64,000 bases of DNA from Caulobacter endophyticus. GTDB taxonomy: Bacteria > Pseudomonadota > Alphaproteobacteria > Caulobacterales > Caulobacteraceae. Shown piece by piece: positions 42,805-50,445 of the stretch; the first letter of the stretch is position 1, and every line of letters starts with the position of its first letter. Below the pieces are notes generated by a model, which saw only the letters and a list, made by a program, of their open reading frames with translations, was not told the origin of the DNA and searched no databases. The DNA is taken from assembly GCF_003116815.1 (NCBI RefSeq), contig NZ_QDKQ01000033.1, positions 1 through 64,000 of the forward strand, written 5' to 3'. Made by a program: the position numbers and the translations under genes.

Positions 42805-43812
42805 GTGGGCGGGAAATCCAACGGACCGGTGCTGGTCTACACGCCCGACCGCGGCATCGGCGACCTGATGTGGCACCTGCCGACCATCCGGGCGATCGCG
42901 GCGACCACGCCCGAGGGCCAGGTGGTGCTGGCCGCCCGGCCCGCCAGCCGCGCCGCCGAGGTGCTGGCCGTCGAGCCGACGGTGGCCAGGGTGGTCGACG
43001 CCCCCAACTACAAGGACAGGCTCAAGGGCGTCCGCGAGGTGCTCGACTTCCTGAAGATCTGCCGCACCGAGAAGCCGCGCGCGGTGTGGATCCTGGAGAA
43101 GATCGACCGGCCGGCCATCGCCGCGGCCCTGGCCGGCGTGCCCGAGCGCCGGGGCTTTGGCCTGGGCCACGGCCAGGAGGGCTGGCTGAACACCGGCCCG
43201 TTCCTGCCCAAATCCATGCGGCCGGCCCACCGGATCGACAAGCTGGAGGCCTTCGAGAAGAGCCACGGCCTGGTCGTGACCAGCCGCGAGCCTAACCTGA
43301 AACTCGATCCTGCGGCCCTGGCCGCCGTCGCCGCCCGCTATGCCGACAAGCCCGGCCCTTGGCTGGCCCTGGGCATCGGGGCCAGCGAGCTGCCGCGCAC
43401 CTGGCCGGCCGAGCGCTTCGCCCAGGCCGCCGCCGCGCTCTCCGATCTCTTCGGCACGGTGTTCTGGATCGGCGGCCCGCACGAGGCCGAACGCGCCCGG
43501 GCGGCGATCGGCGACCTGCCCGGCAACGTCGTCGCCTGCGACCTGACGCTGGACAAGGCCGCGGCGCTGATCGCCCTGTCGGCCGGGTTCCTGGGCAACG
43601 ACTCGGGGCCGCTGAACGTCGCCGCCGCCGTCGGCACGCCCGCCGTCGGCCTGATGGGCACCAGCCCGGTGCCGGCCTATTCGCGCTGGCTGTCGATCCT
43701 CGACGGCGGCCAGGGCCGCATCACCGACATCACCGTCGACCAGGCCGTGGACGCCGTGCGCGCCCGCTTCGTCGCCGAGACCTGGGTCAATCGGTCCGCC
43801 GTGGACGCTTGA
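42805..43812 (+). CDS. Glycosyltransferase family 9 (heptosyltransferase-like)
   Basis: This is a 335-residue protein starting at GTG 42805. GT9 features are TPDRGIGDLMWHLPTIRAIA (N-terminal Rossmann, about 14-33) and FLGNDSGPLNVAAAVGTPAVGLMGTS (C-terminal nucleotide-sugar site, about 263-288), with IGASELPRTWPAERFA between. Heptosyltransferases add heptose to the LPS core; other GT9 members transfer different sugars, so the LPS role is an inference. No further LPS genes adjoin. The start is 2 bp after the hydrolase stop. Confidence 0.88.
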   Translation: MGGKSNGPVLVYTPDRGIGDLMWHLPTIRAIAATTPEGQVVLAARPASRAAEVLAVEPTVARVVDAPNYKDRLKGVREVLDFLKICRTEKPRAVWILEKIDRPAIAAALAGVPERRGFGLGHGQEGWLNTGPFLPKSMRPAHRIDKLEAFEKSHGLVVTSREPNLKLDPAALAAVAARYADKPGPWLALGIGASELPRTWPAERFAQAAAALSDLFGTVFWIGGPHEAERARAAIGDLPGNVVACDLTLDKAAALIALSAGFLGNDSGPLNVAAAVGTPAVGLMGTSPVPAYSRWLSILDGGQGRITDITVDQAVDAVRARFVAETWVNRSAVDA

Positions 43813-43874
43813 GCCCCGGGCCGCGGCGTTGTATCGGCGATATCCCAATAATCTTTCCACAGGGACGAAACAGC

Positions 43875-44105
43875 ATGGCCGGCGACTACCACCGCGGTGA
43901 AATGGACATCCACGAACAGGTCGCGACCTATGACGCGTTCGGCAAGATGACCAAGTGGGGCTCGCTCGCCATCGCCGTGCTGCTCACCTTCATCACCCTG
44001 CTGTTCTGCACCCCGGCCGGCTTCATCGGCGCGGCCGGCGCGGCCGTGGTGCTGGCCGTCCTGGGCGTGGTGTTCCTTCGCGAGAAGGCCGCCCCGACGC
44101 ACTGA
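43875..44105 (+). CDS. aa3-type cytochrome c oxidase subunit IV-like protein
   Basis: This is a 76-residue protein: MAGDYHRGEMDIHEQVATYDAF, then a membrane segment (KWGSLAIAVLLTFITLLFC) and a second short one (GAAGAAVVLAVLGVVFL). The N-terminal HRGEMDIxEQxATYxxF motif is the signature of the small bacterial cytochrome oxidase subunit IV (COX4_pro_2-like). Genes of this type often lie just upstream of pntAA in alphaproteobacteria. It may assist an aa3 oxidase encoded elsewhere. Between it and pntAA is a 214-bp leader with hairpins. Confidence 0.87.
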   Translation: MAGDYHRGEMDIHEQVATYDAFGKMTKWGSLAIAVLLTFITLLFCTPAGFIGAAGAAVVLAVLGVVFLREKAAPTH

Positions 44106-44197
44106 CACCGGTAGACATCGGTATTTTTTTGCGCCTCGCGCGAGGGAGCTCCTCGACAAAGGGCAAGAACCTCCCCTAAAGAGCGCCTCAAGCTGCT

Positions 44198-44312
44198 GGA
44201 GCGGCGTTCGACGAAAGTGCTAGCGTTTTCGCCGAACATCGCTCCAACTTTAGGATCTTGAGCCTGCGGGACGCCCGTGGGCCCAGGGAGCGAACAACGC
44301 TCACGGGGGAGG
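44198..44312 (+). promoter_or_regulatory. Structured leader of the pnt operon
   Basis: Two inverted-repeat structures precede pntAA. The first (44198-44245) pairs GGAGCG with CGCTCC, TTCG with CGAA, and CGAAA with TTTCG around a GCTAGC loop. The second pairs CCCGT with ACGGG and GAGCG with CGCTC (44274-44307) and reaches into the GGGGGAGG ribosome site (44305-44312), which could limit translation when folded. Whether it is regulatory is inferred. Confidence 0.5.
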
Positions 44313-44319
44313 TATGCCG

Positions 44320-45453
44320 ATGGCCGTCATCGCCGTCACGAAAGAAACCCGCGCAGGCGAGACGCGGGTCGCCGCGACGCCCGAGACCGTCAAGAAACTG
44401 ACCGCCGCCGGCTTTACGCTGGTGGTCGAGGCCGGCGCGGGAACCGCCGCCTCCTACCTCGACGCCGACTATGAGGCGGCCGGGGCCAGGCTGGCCAGGT
44501 CGGCCGCCGAGGCGATCAAGGACGCCGACGTCCTGTTCAAGGTCCGCGCGCCCGAAGCCGCCGAGATCGCGGCCCTCAAGAGCGGCGCGATCGTCGCCGC
44601 CGCCCTCAATCCCTATCAGGACAAGGACACGCTGAACGCCCTGGCCAAGGCCGGCGCCAGCGCGATCGCCATGGAGTTCATCCCGCGCATCACGCGGGCC
44701 CAGGTGATGGACATGCTGTCCAGCCAGGCCAACCTCGCCGGCTATCGCGCCGTGATCGAGGGCGCGGAGGCCTATGGCAAGGCCCTGCCGATGATGATGA
44801 CCGCCGCCGGCACCGTCGCCGCGGCCAAGGTGTTCATCATGGGCGTGGGCGTGGCCGGCCTGCAGGCCATCGCCACCGCCCGCCGCCTGGGCGCGGTCGT
44901 CACCGCCACCGACGTGCGCCCCGCCACCAAGGAACAGGTCGAAAGCCTGGGCGCCAAGTTCCTGGCCGTCGAGGACGAGGAGTTCAAGAACGCCCAGACC
45001 GCCGGCGGCTACGCCAAGGAAATGTCGGCCGAGTACCAGGCCAAGCAGGCCGAGCTGGTCTCCAGCCACATCGCCAAGCAGGACATCGTCATCACCACCG
45101 CCCTGATCCCGGGCCGCCCGGCGCCCAAGCTGGTCAGCGCCGCCCAGGTGGCGTCGATGAAGGCCGGCTCGATCCTGGTCGACTTGGCCATCGAGCAGGG
45201 CGGCAACGTGGAAGGCGCCAGGCTGAACGAGACCGTGGTCACCGCCAACGGCGCCAAGATCCTCGGCCACGCCAACCTGCCCGGCCGCATCGCCGCCGAC
45301 GCATCGGCGCTCTACTCGCGCAACCTGTTCGCGCTGTCGTCCCTGTTCCTGAACAAGGAAGGCGCCTTCGCGCCCAACTTCGAGGACGAGATCCTGCAGG
45401 CCGCCGTCGTCACCAAGGGCGGGACGATCGTGCACCCGAATTTGCAGGGATGA
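44320..45453 (+). CDS. pntAA: Proton-translocating NAD(P) transhydrogenase, subunit alpha part 1
   Basis: This is a 377-residue protein: N-terminal dI domain of transhydrogenase, MAVIAVTKETRAGETRVA..., LNPYQDKDTLNALA, MEFIPRITRAQVMDMLSSQANLAGYRAV, the NAD-binding FIMGVGVAGLQAIATARRLG (about 171-190) and TDVRPATKEQ. It binds NAD(H) on the cytosolic side, and with PntAB and PntB couples proton influx to reduction of NADP by NADH. The ATG at 44320 is chosen over that at 44314 because GGGGGAGG is then 7 nt away. Its stop overlaps the start of an unknown secreted protein gene (ATGA). Confidence 0.95.
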   Translation: MAVIAVTKETRAGETRVAATPETVKKLTAAGFTLVVEAGAGTAASYLDADYEAAGARLARSAAEAIKDADVLFKVRAPEAAEIAALKSGAIVAAALNPYQDKDTLNALAKAGASAIAMEFIPRITRAQVMDMLSSQANLAGYRAVIEGAEAYGKALPMMMTAAGTVAAAKVFIMGVGVAGLQAIATARRLGAVVTATDVRPATKEQVESLGAKFLAVEDEEFKNAQTAGGYAKEMSAEYQAKQAELVSSHIAKQDIVITTALIPGRPAPKLVSAAQVASMKAGSILVDLAIEQGGNVEGARLNETVVTANGAKILGHANLPGRIAADASALYSRNLFALSSLFLNKEGAFAPNFEDEILQAAVVTKGGTIVHPNLQG

Positions 45454-46193
45454 GCCGCGCCGCCCTCTTCCTGGGCGCCGCGGTCGCCCTGGCCGGCGGG
45501 GCCTTGAGCGCCGCGGCCGAGCCGAACGCCTTCGTCCAGGCCTATGGCGAGACGCTCGCCGTCTCCGCGGTCGACGTGTCGATCAAGGACGGGCTGATCC
45601 CGGTCAGCAGCGATGTGCAGGCCAAGGCCTATGTCGAGCAGCGGATGCCCGCCGACCAGAAGGCGCGGTACGAGGCCTTCGTCGCGACCCGCACGCTGAC
45701 CGACGACACCGCCGCTGAGCGGCTGGCCGAGTTCTTCACCATCGACAACATCGCCGGCCGCCTGAAGGACGATGGTTCGACGGCCCGCCGCGCGCGCCTG
45801 TCGATCGTGATCGACCAGGCCAAGTTTCCGGTGATGAAACTGCCGGGTCAGGTGCTTCCGATCAAGAACACCATCCTGAGCGGCAGCTTCCGGATCGAGG
45901 ACGCCGCCTCGGGCGCCCTGCTGGCCGAAGGCCGCATCAAGAACAGCGTCGCCTTCGTCCCCGACATGTATGAAGCCAAGAAGCGCAACGCGCTCAAGGT
46001 CCTGAACTTCGGCCGCGACGATCACCTCCAGGTGCTCGCCGCCGCCGGCAACGCCCTGGCCCGCGACGCCCAGGCGGTGTTCCGCGACCCGGCCCTGGAC
46101 ATCATGAGCCCCCATAAGATCGAGGGCGTGCGGGTCCAGCAGGCCTCGTTTGAAATCCGGGTCTCGCCGCCCGCCACGTCTCAGGAGCCGTAA
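45450..46193 (+). CDS. Secreted protein of unknown function inside the pnt operon
   Basis: This is a 247-residue protein with a signal peptide (MSRAALFLGAAVALAGGALSAAAEP). The mature part is a mix of helices and strands with DVSIKDGLIPVSSDVQAKAYVEQRMP, EFFTIDNIAGRLKDDGSTARRARLSIVIDQAKF and a C-terminal strand VRVQQASFEIRVSP. No family is recognised. It lies between pntAA and pntAB with 4-bp (ATGA) and 0-bp junctions, so it must be translated with them. A periplasmic protein between subunits of a membrane enzyme is unusual and hints at an accessory role (inference). Confidence 0.82.
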   Translation: MSRAALFLGAAVALAGGALSAAAEPNAFVQAYGETLAVSAVDVSIKDGLIPVSSDVQAKAYVEQRMPADQKARYEAFVATRTLTDDTAAERLAEFFTIDNIAGRLKDDGSTARRARLSIVIDQAKFPVMKLPGQVLPIKNTILSGSFRIEDAASGALLAEGRIKNSVAFVPDMYEAKKRNALKVLNFGRDDHLQVLAAAGNALARDAQAVFRDPALDIMSPHKIEGVRVQQASFEIRVSPPATSQEP

Positions 46194-46520
46194 ATGGAAG
46201 CCGTCGACCCCACCGTGTTCCGCCTGGCGATCTTCGTGCTCGCCATCTTCGTCGGCTACTACGTGGTCTGGAGCGTGACGCCCGCGCTGCACACCCCCTT
46301 GATGGCCGTGACCAACGCCATCTCGTCGGTGATCATCGTCGGCGCTCTGCTCGCCGCCGCCGCGCACGGCGCGTCGGGTGAAGCCGCCGCCGGTTCGGTG
46401 TGGATCTCCAAGGGGGCCGGCGCCGTCGCCGCGGCCTTCGCGGCGGTCAACATCTTCGGCGGCTTCCTCGTCACCCAGCGGATGCTGGCCATGTACAAGA
46501 AGAAGGACAAGGCGAAGTGA
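46194..46520 (+). CDS. pntAB: Proton-translocating NAD(P) transhydrogenase, subunit alpha part 2
   Basis: This is a 108-residue membrane subunit with three to four hydrophobic segments: FRLAIFVLAIFVGYYVVW, TPLMAVTNAISSVIIVGALLAAA and AVAAAFAAVNIFGGFLVTQRMLAMYKKK. The segments TPALHTPLMAVTNAISS and IFGGFLVTQRML are the conserved transhydrogenase dII segments lining the proton channel. It starts directly after the secreted protein stop (0 bp) and overlaps the following small membrane gene (GTGA). Split PntAA/PntAB is the usual alphaproteobacterial form. Confidence 0.93.
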   Translation: MEAVDPTVFRLAIFVLAIFVGYYVVWSVTPALHTPLMAVTNAISSVIIVGALLAAAAHGASGEAAAGSVWISKGAGAVAAAFAAVNIFGGFLVTQRMLAMYKKKDKAK

Positions 46521-46834
46521 ACCTCGCCCTTATGGCGGCGGGTGGTCTCGCGGCCGCTGCAGCGGGTTTTGGCCTGATGTTTCTGGACGCCGCACGCGCC
46601 CGCCGCACGGGCCGCTCCGTCGCCCTGTCGCGCCGCGCGACATCCATCGCCTGCCTGTTCCTGGGCGCGGGCCTGCTGCACGTGACGAACGTGCAGCGCG
46701 ACGCCGAGACCAAGGCCCATCGCGCCGAGGAGACCGCCGCCCTGATGAAAGAGCGCGCCACCCTGGAGCGCGACATCGAGCGGATCCGGCGCAAGCTGAG
46801 CGACCTGCATGCCGAGCAGGCGGGCGCGCAATGA
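46517..46834 (+). CDS. Small membrane protein with C-terminal coiled coil inside the pnt operon
   Basis: This 105-residue protein from GTG 46517 has hydrophobic segments at about 5-23 and 44-59 and then a charged helix (AETKAHRAEETAALMKERATLERDIERIRRKLSDL) that looks like a coiled coil. The start overlaps the pntAB stop (GTGA) and the stop overlaps a 20-codon ORF (ATGA), so translation should be coupled. No family is recognised. It may be an assembly factor or an extra transhydrogenase-associated subunit (inference). Confidence 0.7.
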   Translation: MNLALMAAGGLAAAAAGFGLMFLDAARARRTGRSVALSRRATSIACLFLGAGLLHVTNVQRDAETKAHRAEETAALMKERATLERDIERIRRKLSDLHAEQAGAQ

Positions 46835-46893
46835 CCGACAATCACAGCGGCCCGGCCGCGATCACGACAACGCTCTTGGGGGGCAAGGCCTGA
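46831..46893 (+). CDS. 20-codon ORF before pntB, possible coupling peptide
   Basis: An ATG at 46831, inside the stop of the preceding gene (ATGA), opens a 20-codon frame beginning MTDNHSGPAA and ending one base before the pntB start (TGA-C-ATG). It contains the GGGGGGC stretch (46877-46884) that would otherwise be the pntB ribosome site. Such a tiny ORF may keep ribosomes on the message and bring them to pntB. Its product may have no function of its own. Confidence 0.45.
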   Translation: MTDNHSGPAAITTTLLGGKA

Positions 46894-46894
46894 C

Positions 46895-48313
46895 ATGAAC
46901 GCCAATCTCGCCGCCGTCCTGTACCTCGTCTCCGGGGTGCTCTTCATCCTCGCGCTGCGCGGGCTCTCCAGCCCCGAGACCAGCCGCAAGGGCAACACCT
47001 ACGGCATGGTCGGCATGGCCATCGCCGTGGTCACCACCCTGGCCACGCTGTGGAGCCAGGGCGCGCTGGACGCCGTCACCCTGGGCCTGATCGTCGGCGG
47101 CGTCGCCGTCGGCGGCGGCGTGGGCGCGGTGATCGCCCGCAAGGTGCCGATGACCTCGATGCCCCAGCTCGTGGCCGCCTTCCACTCGCTGGTCGGCATG
47201 GCCGCCTGCCTGGTCGCCGTGGCCGCCATCTACACGCCCGCCGCCTACGGCATCGTCGGCGAGGACGGGCATATCCACCTCAATAGCCTGATCGAACTGT
47301 CGCTGGGCCTGGCCATCGGCGCCATCACCTTCACCGGCTCGGTCATCGCCTTCGCCAAGCTGAACGGCAACATGGGCGGCGCGCCGATCCTGCTGCCGGC
47401 CCGCCACCTGCTGAACATCGTGATCGCCCTGGCCATCGTCGCCCTGATCGTGGTGCTGGTGATCACCGGCGGCGACGCCAAGTGGGCCTTCTGGGGGATC
47501 TTCGCCCTCTCGCTGCTCATCGGCGTCACCCTGATCATCCCGATCGGTGGCGCCGACATGCCGGTCGTGGTGTCGATGCTCAACAGCTATTCGGGCTGGG
47601 CGGCGGCGGCGCTGGGCTTCACGCTCGAGAACACCACCCTGATCATCACCGGCGCTCTCGTCGGCTCTTCGGGCGCGATCCTGTCCTACATCATGTGCAA
47701 GGGCATGAACCGCTCGTTCGTTTCGGTGATCCTGGGCGGCTTCGGCGCCGACGCCGCGGCGGCCGGCGCGGGCGGCAAGGTCGAGACGCGCCCCGTCAAG
47801 CAGGGCTCGGCCGACGACGCGGCCTTCATCATGAAGAACGCCAGCAAGGTGATCATCGTCCCGGGCTACGGCATGGCCGTCTCCCAGGCCCAGCACGCCC
47901 TGCGCGAAATGGCCGACAAGCTGAAGGAAGAGGGCGTGGAGGTGAAGTACGCCATCCACCCCGTCGCCGGCCGCATGCCGGGCCACATGAACGTGCTGCT
48001 GGCCGAAGCCAACGTGCCCTATGACGAAGTGTTCGAGCTGGAGGACATCAACAGCGAGTTCTCGACGGCGGACGTGGCCTTCGTGATCGGCGCCAACGAC
48101 GTCACCAACCCGGCGGCCAAGACCGACCCGACCAGCGCCATCTTCGGCATGCCGATCCTGGACGTCGAGAAGGCCCGCACTGTCCTCTTCGTCAAGCGCG
48201 GCATGTCCTCGGGCTATGCCGGCGTCGAGAACGAGCTGTTCTTCAAGGACAACACCATGATGCTGTTCGCCGACGCCAAGAAGATGGTCGAAGGCATCGT
48301 CAAGGGCCTCTGA
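46895..48313 (+). CDS. pntB: Proton-translocating NAD(P) transhydrogenase, subunit beta
   Basis: This is a 472-residue protein: the dII membrane domain with about nine hydrophobic segments (LRGLSSPETSRKGNTYGMVGM, VPMTSMPQLVAAFHSLVG, AFAKLNG..GAPILLPARH), then the NADP-binding dIII domain (about 285-472) with IVPGYGMAVSQAQHALREMADKL, HPVAGRMPGHMNVLLAEANVPYD, IGANDVTNPAAKTDPTSAIFGMPILDVEKA and KRGMSSGYAGVENELF. The NADPH-binding loop and proton-channel residues are all present. It is the last gene of the pnt unit and is followed by a strong intrinsic terminator. Confidence 0.96.
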   Translation: MNANLAAVLYLVSGVLFILALRGLSSPETSRKGNTYGMVGMAIAVVTTLATLWSQGALDAVTLGLIVGGVAVGGGVGAVIARKVPMTSMPQLVAAFHSLVGMAACLVAVAAIYTPAAYGIVGEDGHIHLNSLIELSLGLAIGAITFTGSVIAFAKLNGNMGGAPILLPARHLLNIVIALAIVALIVVLVITGGDAKWAFWGIFALSLLIGVTLIIPIGGADMPVVVSMLNSYSGWAAAALGFTLENTTLIITGALVGSSGAILSYIMCKGMNRSFVSVILGGFGADAAAAGAGGKVETRPVKQGSADDAAFIMKNASKVIIVPGYGMAVSQAQHALREMADKLKEEGVEVKYAIHPVAGRMPGHMNVLLAEANVPYDEVFELEDINSEFSTADVAFVIGANDVTNPAAKTDPTSAIFGMPILDVEKARTVLFVKRGMSSGYAGVENELFFKDNTMMLFADAKKMVEGIVKGL

Positions 48314-48339
48314 GCCCGCGACGCTCCGGACAGACGAAG

Positions 48340-48366
48340 GCCCCGGCCGCAAGGCCGGGGCTTTTT
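48340..48366 (+). terminator. Intrinsic terminator of the pnt operon
   Basis: GCCCCGGCC-GCAA-GGCCGGGGC forms a 9-bp GC stem followed directly by TTTTT, 27 bp after the pntB stop. This is a canonical Rho-independent terminator. Confidence 0.88.
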
Positions 48367-48383
48367 CGTTTCCGGTAAAGCAA

Positions 48384-48407
48384 AGGCCCCGGTTTTCACC
48401 GGGGCCT
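48384..48407 (-). terminator. Intrinsic terminator of the UrcA-family gene
   Basis: AGGCCCCGG and CCGGGGCCT form a 9-bp stem with a 6-nt loop; read on the minus strand it is followed by TTTGCTTT. It lies 29 bp after the UrcA-type stop, back to back with the pntB terminator. Confidence 0.8.
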
Positions 48408-48435
48408 CCGCGGCGGATCGATCGGCATGGGCTGC

Positions 48436-48786
48436 TCAGTAGGCCGCCACCGCGATCGGGGCCTGATGGCCGGTCGAGGCCAGGGCCTTGCGTTGGTTGG
48501 CCGACAGCTTGTCGTTGATCTCGGCGCGAACCTCGATGACGCAGGCGCGGCGCGACAGCAGGTCCAGGCGTTCCTTGCTGGCGCGAGCGCGGCAGAACTT
48601 CTGCACGGCCTGGCTGGAGCGGGCCTCGAACTCGGCGGCGTCGGCCGGGTTGGCCAGGTTCAGGTCGCCGACCCGCACGGTCACCGGGCGCTCGCCGGCG
48701 TGGGCGGCCTGGGTGATGCCGATCAGCGGCACGGCGGCCAGGGTCAGGGTGGCGATGGTGGTGAGGCTGATCATGAACTTGCGCAT
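48436..48786 (-). CDS. UrcA-family protein
   Basis: This is a 116-residue exported protein: a signal peptide (MRKFMISLTTIATLTLAAVPLIGITQAAHA) and the UrcA core RPVTVRVGDLNLANPADAAEFEARSSQAVQKFCRA with a second Cys in SRRACVIEVRAEI, so the two Cys can form a disulfide. UrcA proteins are abundant in Caulobacterales and Sphingomonadales; their function is unknown. The gene is followed by its own terminator. The 324-bp region upstream (48787-49110) holds its promoter and an inverted repeat. Confidence 0.88.
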   Translation of the reverse strand: MRKFMISLTTIATLTLAAVPLIGITQAAHAGERPVTVRVGDLNLANPADAAEFEARSSQAVQKFCRARASKERLDLLSRRACVIEVRAEINDKLSANQRKALASTGHQAPIAVAAY

Positions 48787-48844
48787 CGGGGTCTTCCCTC
48801 TGTTCCAGGGCGCGTCCGCCGCGCCTCCATGGACAAAGGTGTAC

Positions 48845-48881
48845 TGAACGATACTTGAAGAGTCCCGTTAAGTGTCGTTCA
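48845..48881. promoter_or_regulatory. Imperfect 12-bp inverted repeat in the UrcA/M23 gap
   Basis: TGAACGATACTT and AAGTGTCGTTCA pair at 11 of 12 positions around a 13-nt centre. The gap 48787-49110 is otherwise AT-rich (for example TATTCACAGTATTGACTGTA at 48890-48909), with no further gene seen. The site resembles a dimeric-regulator operator for one or both divergent genes. Confidence 0.4.
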
Positions 48882-49110
48882 TGACTCCATATTCACAGTA
48901 TTGACTGTATTTAATGTTCTAAACTTCGTGTAATGTTTGACAGCTTCGCGACAACCATCGGCGAAGTTCCAAATGACTTCACGGCGCAGCTGCCGCCTTT
49001 CCGCCCGATCGCTCGGGCAGATAGCCGCGTTCACGATCGCGAAAGGCCAAGCCTCTAAGACGGCGCGGCTCGCCGGTCATTGCACGCGACCGACCCACGA
49101 GGTTTCCTTC

Positions 49111-49884
49111 TTGGCGCCAGACATCCAGGCCCCGCCCGCCCGCAACTTGGCCCTGCCGCTGGCGCTCGGCTTCGCCGTGGCCGTCGCCGCAGCCTCGGTT
49201 CCGGCCGCCCGCGCGCTGGCCGACCTGATCGCGCCGGCCCCGATCGTCGAACCGGTCGCCGCCGCCCCCGCGCCGCCGCAACCCGCTCCGCCCCCGCCCG
49301 CCTACGCCTTCGACGCGCCCCTGCCCGGCCGTGAGGTCGCCTCGCCCTTCGGCCTGCGCCAGCTGCCGTGGGAAGAAGGCGGCCGCCTGCACGAGGGCGT
49401 CGACATCGCCGCCCCGTCCGGCACGGCGGTGAAGGTCGCCGCCGACGGCATCGTCGCCCGCACCGGGACCGACCCCGGCTATGGCCGGTTCGTCGAGGTC
49501 AGGCACAAGGACGGCTTCACCACGCTGTACGCGCACCTTGGCCGCAACCTCGGCATGAAGAAGGGCGTCTATGTGAAGCGCGGCACGCCCATCGCCGTGG
49601 TCGGCGACAGCGGCCGCTCGACCGGCTCGCACCTGCATTTCGAGATCAGCCGCAAGGGCCGGCCGCTGAACCCGGCCCACTTCATGGACAAGACCTTCGC
49701 CAGCGCCGACGACCTGCCGCTGAAGGCCGCCGCCCGGGTGCCGCGCAAGGTGCGCCTGGCCCAGGTCTCGCGCTGGCCCGAGGGCATGAAGGAAAAGGTC
49801 GCCGCCCGCCGCGCCGGCAAGGGCCAGGTCACGCGCGGCGAGGACGGCCGCGTCCGCGTGCGGATCGAGGTCGCCGCCAGCTAG
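49111..49884 (+). CDS. M23-family (LytM) metallopeptidase
   Basis: This is a 257-residue envelope protein, from a TTG at 49111 chosen because an upstream ATG at 48973 would give a poor signal. It has an N-terminal membrane/signal segment (LALPLALGFAVAVAAASVPAARA), a Pro/Ala-rich linker, then an M23 domain: REVASPFGLRQLPW, LHEGVDIAAPSGTAVKVAADGIVA (first zinc ligands H-E-G-V-D) and HLHFEISRKGRPLNPAHF (H-x-H). The zinc ligands are present, so it is probably an active murein endopeptidase. A basic C-terminal tail follows. It converges with the holin-like gene, sharing its stop bases. Confidence 0.85.
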   Translation: MAPDIQAPPARNLALPLALGFAVAVAAASVPAARALADLIAPAPIVEPVAAAPAPPQPAPPPPAYAFDAPLPGREVASPFGLRQLPWEEGGRLHEGVDIAAPSGTAVKVAADGIVARTGTDPGYGRFVEVRHKDGFTTLYAHLGRNLGMKKGVYVKRGTPIAVVGDSGRSTGSHLHFEISRKGRPLNPAHFMDKTFASADDLPLKAAARVPRKVRLAQVSRWPEGMKEKVAARRAGKGQVTRGEDGRVRVRIEVAAS

Positions 49885-50237
49885 TCCCGCTCGGCGCCCT
49901 CGCCCAGCAAGAGGTGGCCGAACCAGCTGACCACGCCGACCACGATCGCCCCGAAGATTCCGGCCCAGAAGCCGTTCACCGCCAACCCAGGCAGGATGAA
50001 CGCCACCAGCCCCAGCATGGCGGCGTTCACCACCAGCAGGAACAGGCCCAGCGTCACCAGGGTGATCGGCAGGGTCAGCAGCACCACGACGGGGCGCACC
50101 ACGGCGTTGACCAGCCCCAGCAGCACGGCGGCGATGGCGATCGTCTGCCAGCCGCCGGCGTGGATGCCGGGCACGATGCGCGAGGCCAGCCACAGGCCCA
50201 GGCCCGCGAACAGGGCGCGCAGGAAAAAGCCGGTCAT
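49881..50237 (-). CDS. Phage holin family IV-like (YvlD-type) membrane protein
   Basis: This 118-residue membrane protein has four hydrophobic segments: FFLRALFAGLGLWLASRIVPGI, WQTIAIAAVLLGLVNAVV, LPITLVTLGLFLLVVNAAMLG and FWAGIFGAIVVGVVSWF. The conserved pattern LVNAVVRPVVVLLTLPITLVTLGLF identifies the small YvlD / holin superfamily IV proteins. Despite the name these are usually chromosomal and not lytic, and their role is unknown. The ATG at 50237 is preceded by GGGGAGC. The stop is shared on the opposite strand with the M23 peptidase gene. Confidence 0.87.
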   Translation of the reverse strand: MTGFFLRALFAGLGLWLASRIVPGIHAGGWQTIAIAAVLLGLVNAVVRPVVVLLTLPITLVTLGLFLLVVNAAMLGLVAFILPGLAVNGFWAGIFGAIVVGVVSWFGHLLLGEGAERD

Positions 50238-50445
50238 GTGAAGCTCCCCGAAGTCGGCGCCGACCCTGACGCCCGCAAAAGGTGCGCACAAGTCCCCTTC
50301 GCGTCCCGACATGCGAAATGTCGACAAGACGACGGTGAACCTGTTCAATGACGCGTACTGTTCAGCACCGGCCAAGGCCGCATGGAGCCGCCGCCGTGAC
50401 CACAGCCCGCCTGCCGCGCATTCTCATCCCCGATCGGCCCCGCGC

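Noticed and set aside
49881..50237. Prophage remnant suggested by the holin-like protein
   Set aside because: The YvlD/holin IV type is a common chromosomal membrane protein, and no other phage gene is nearby.
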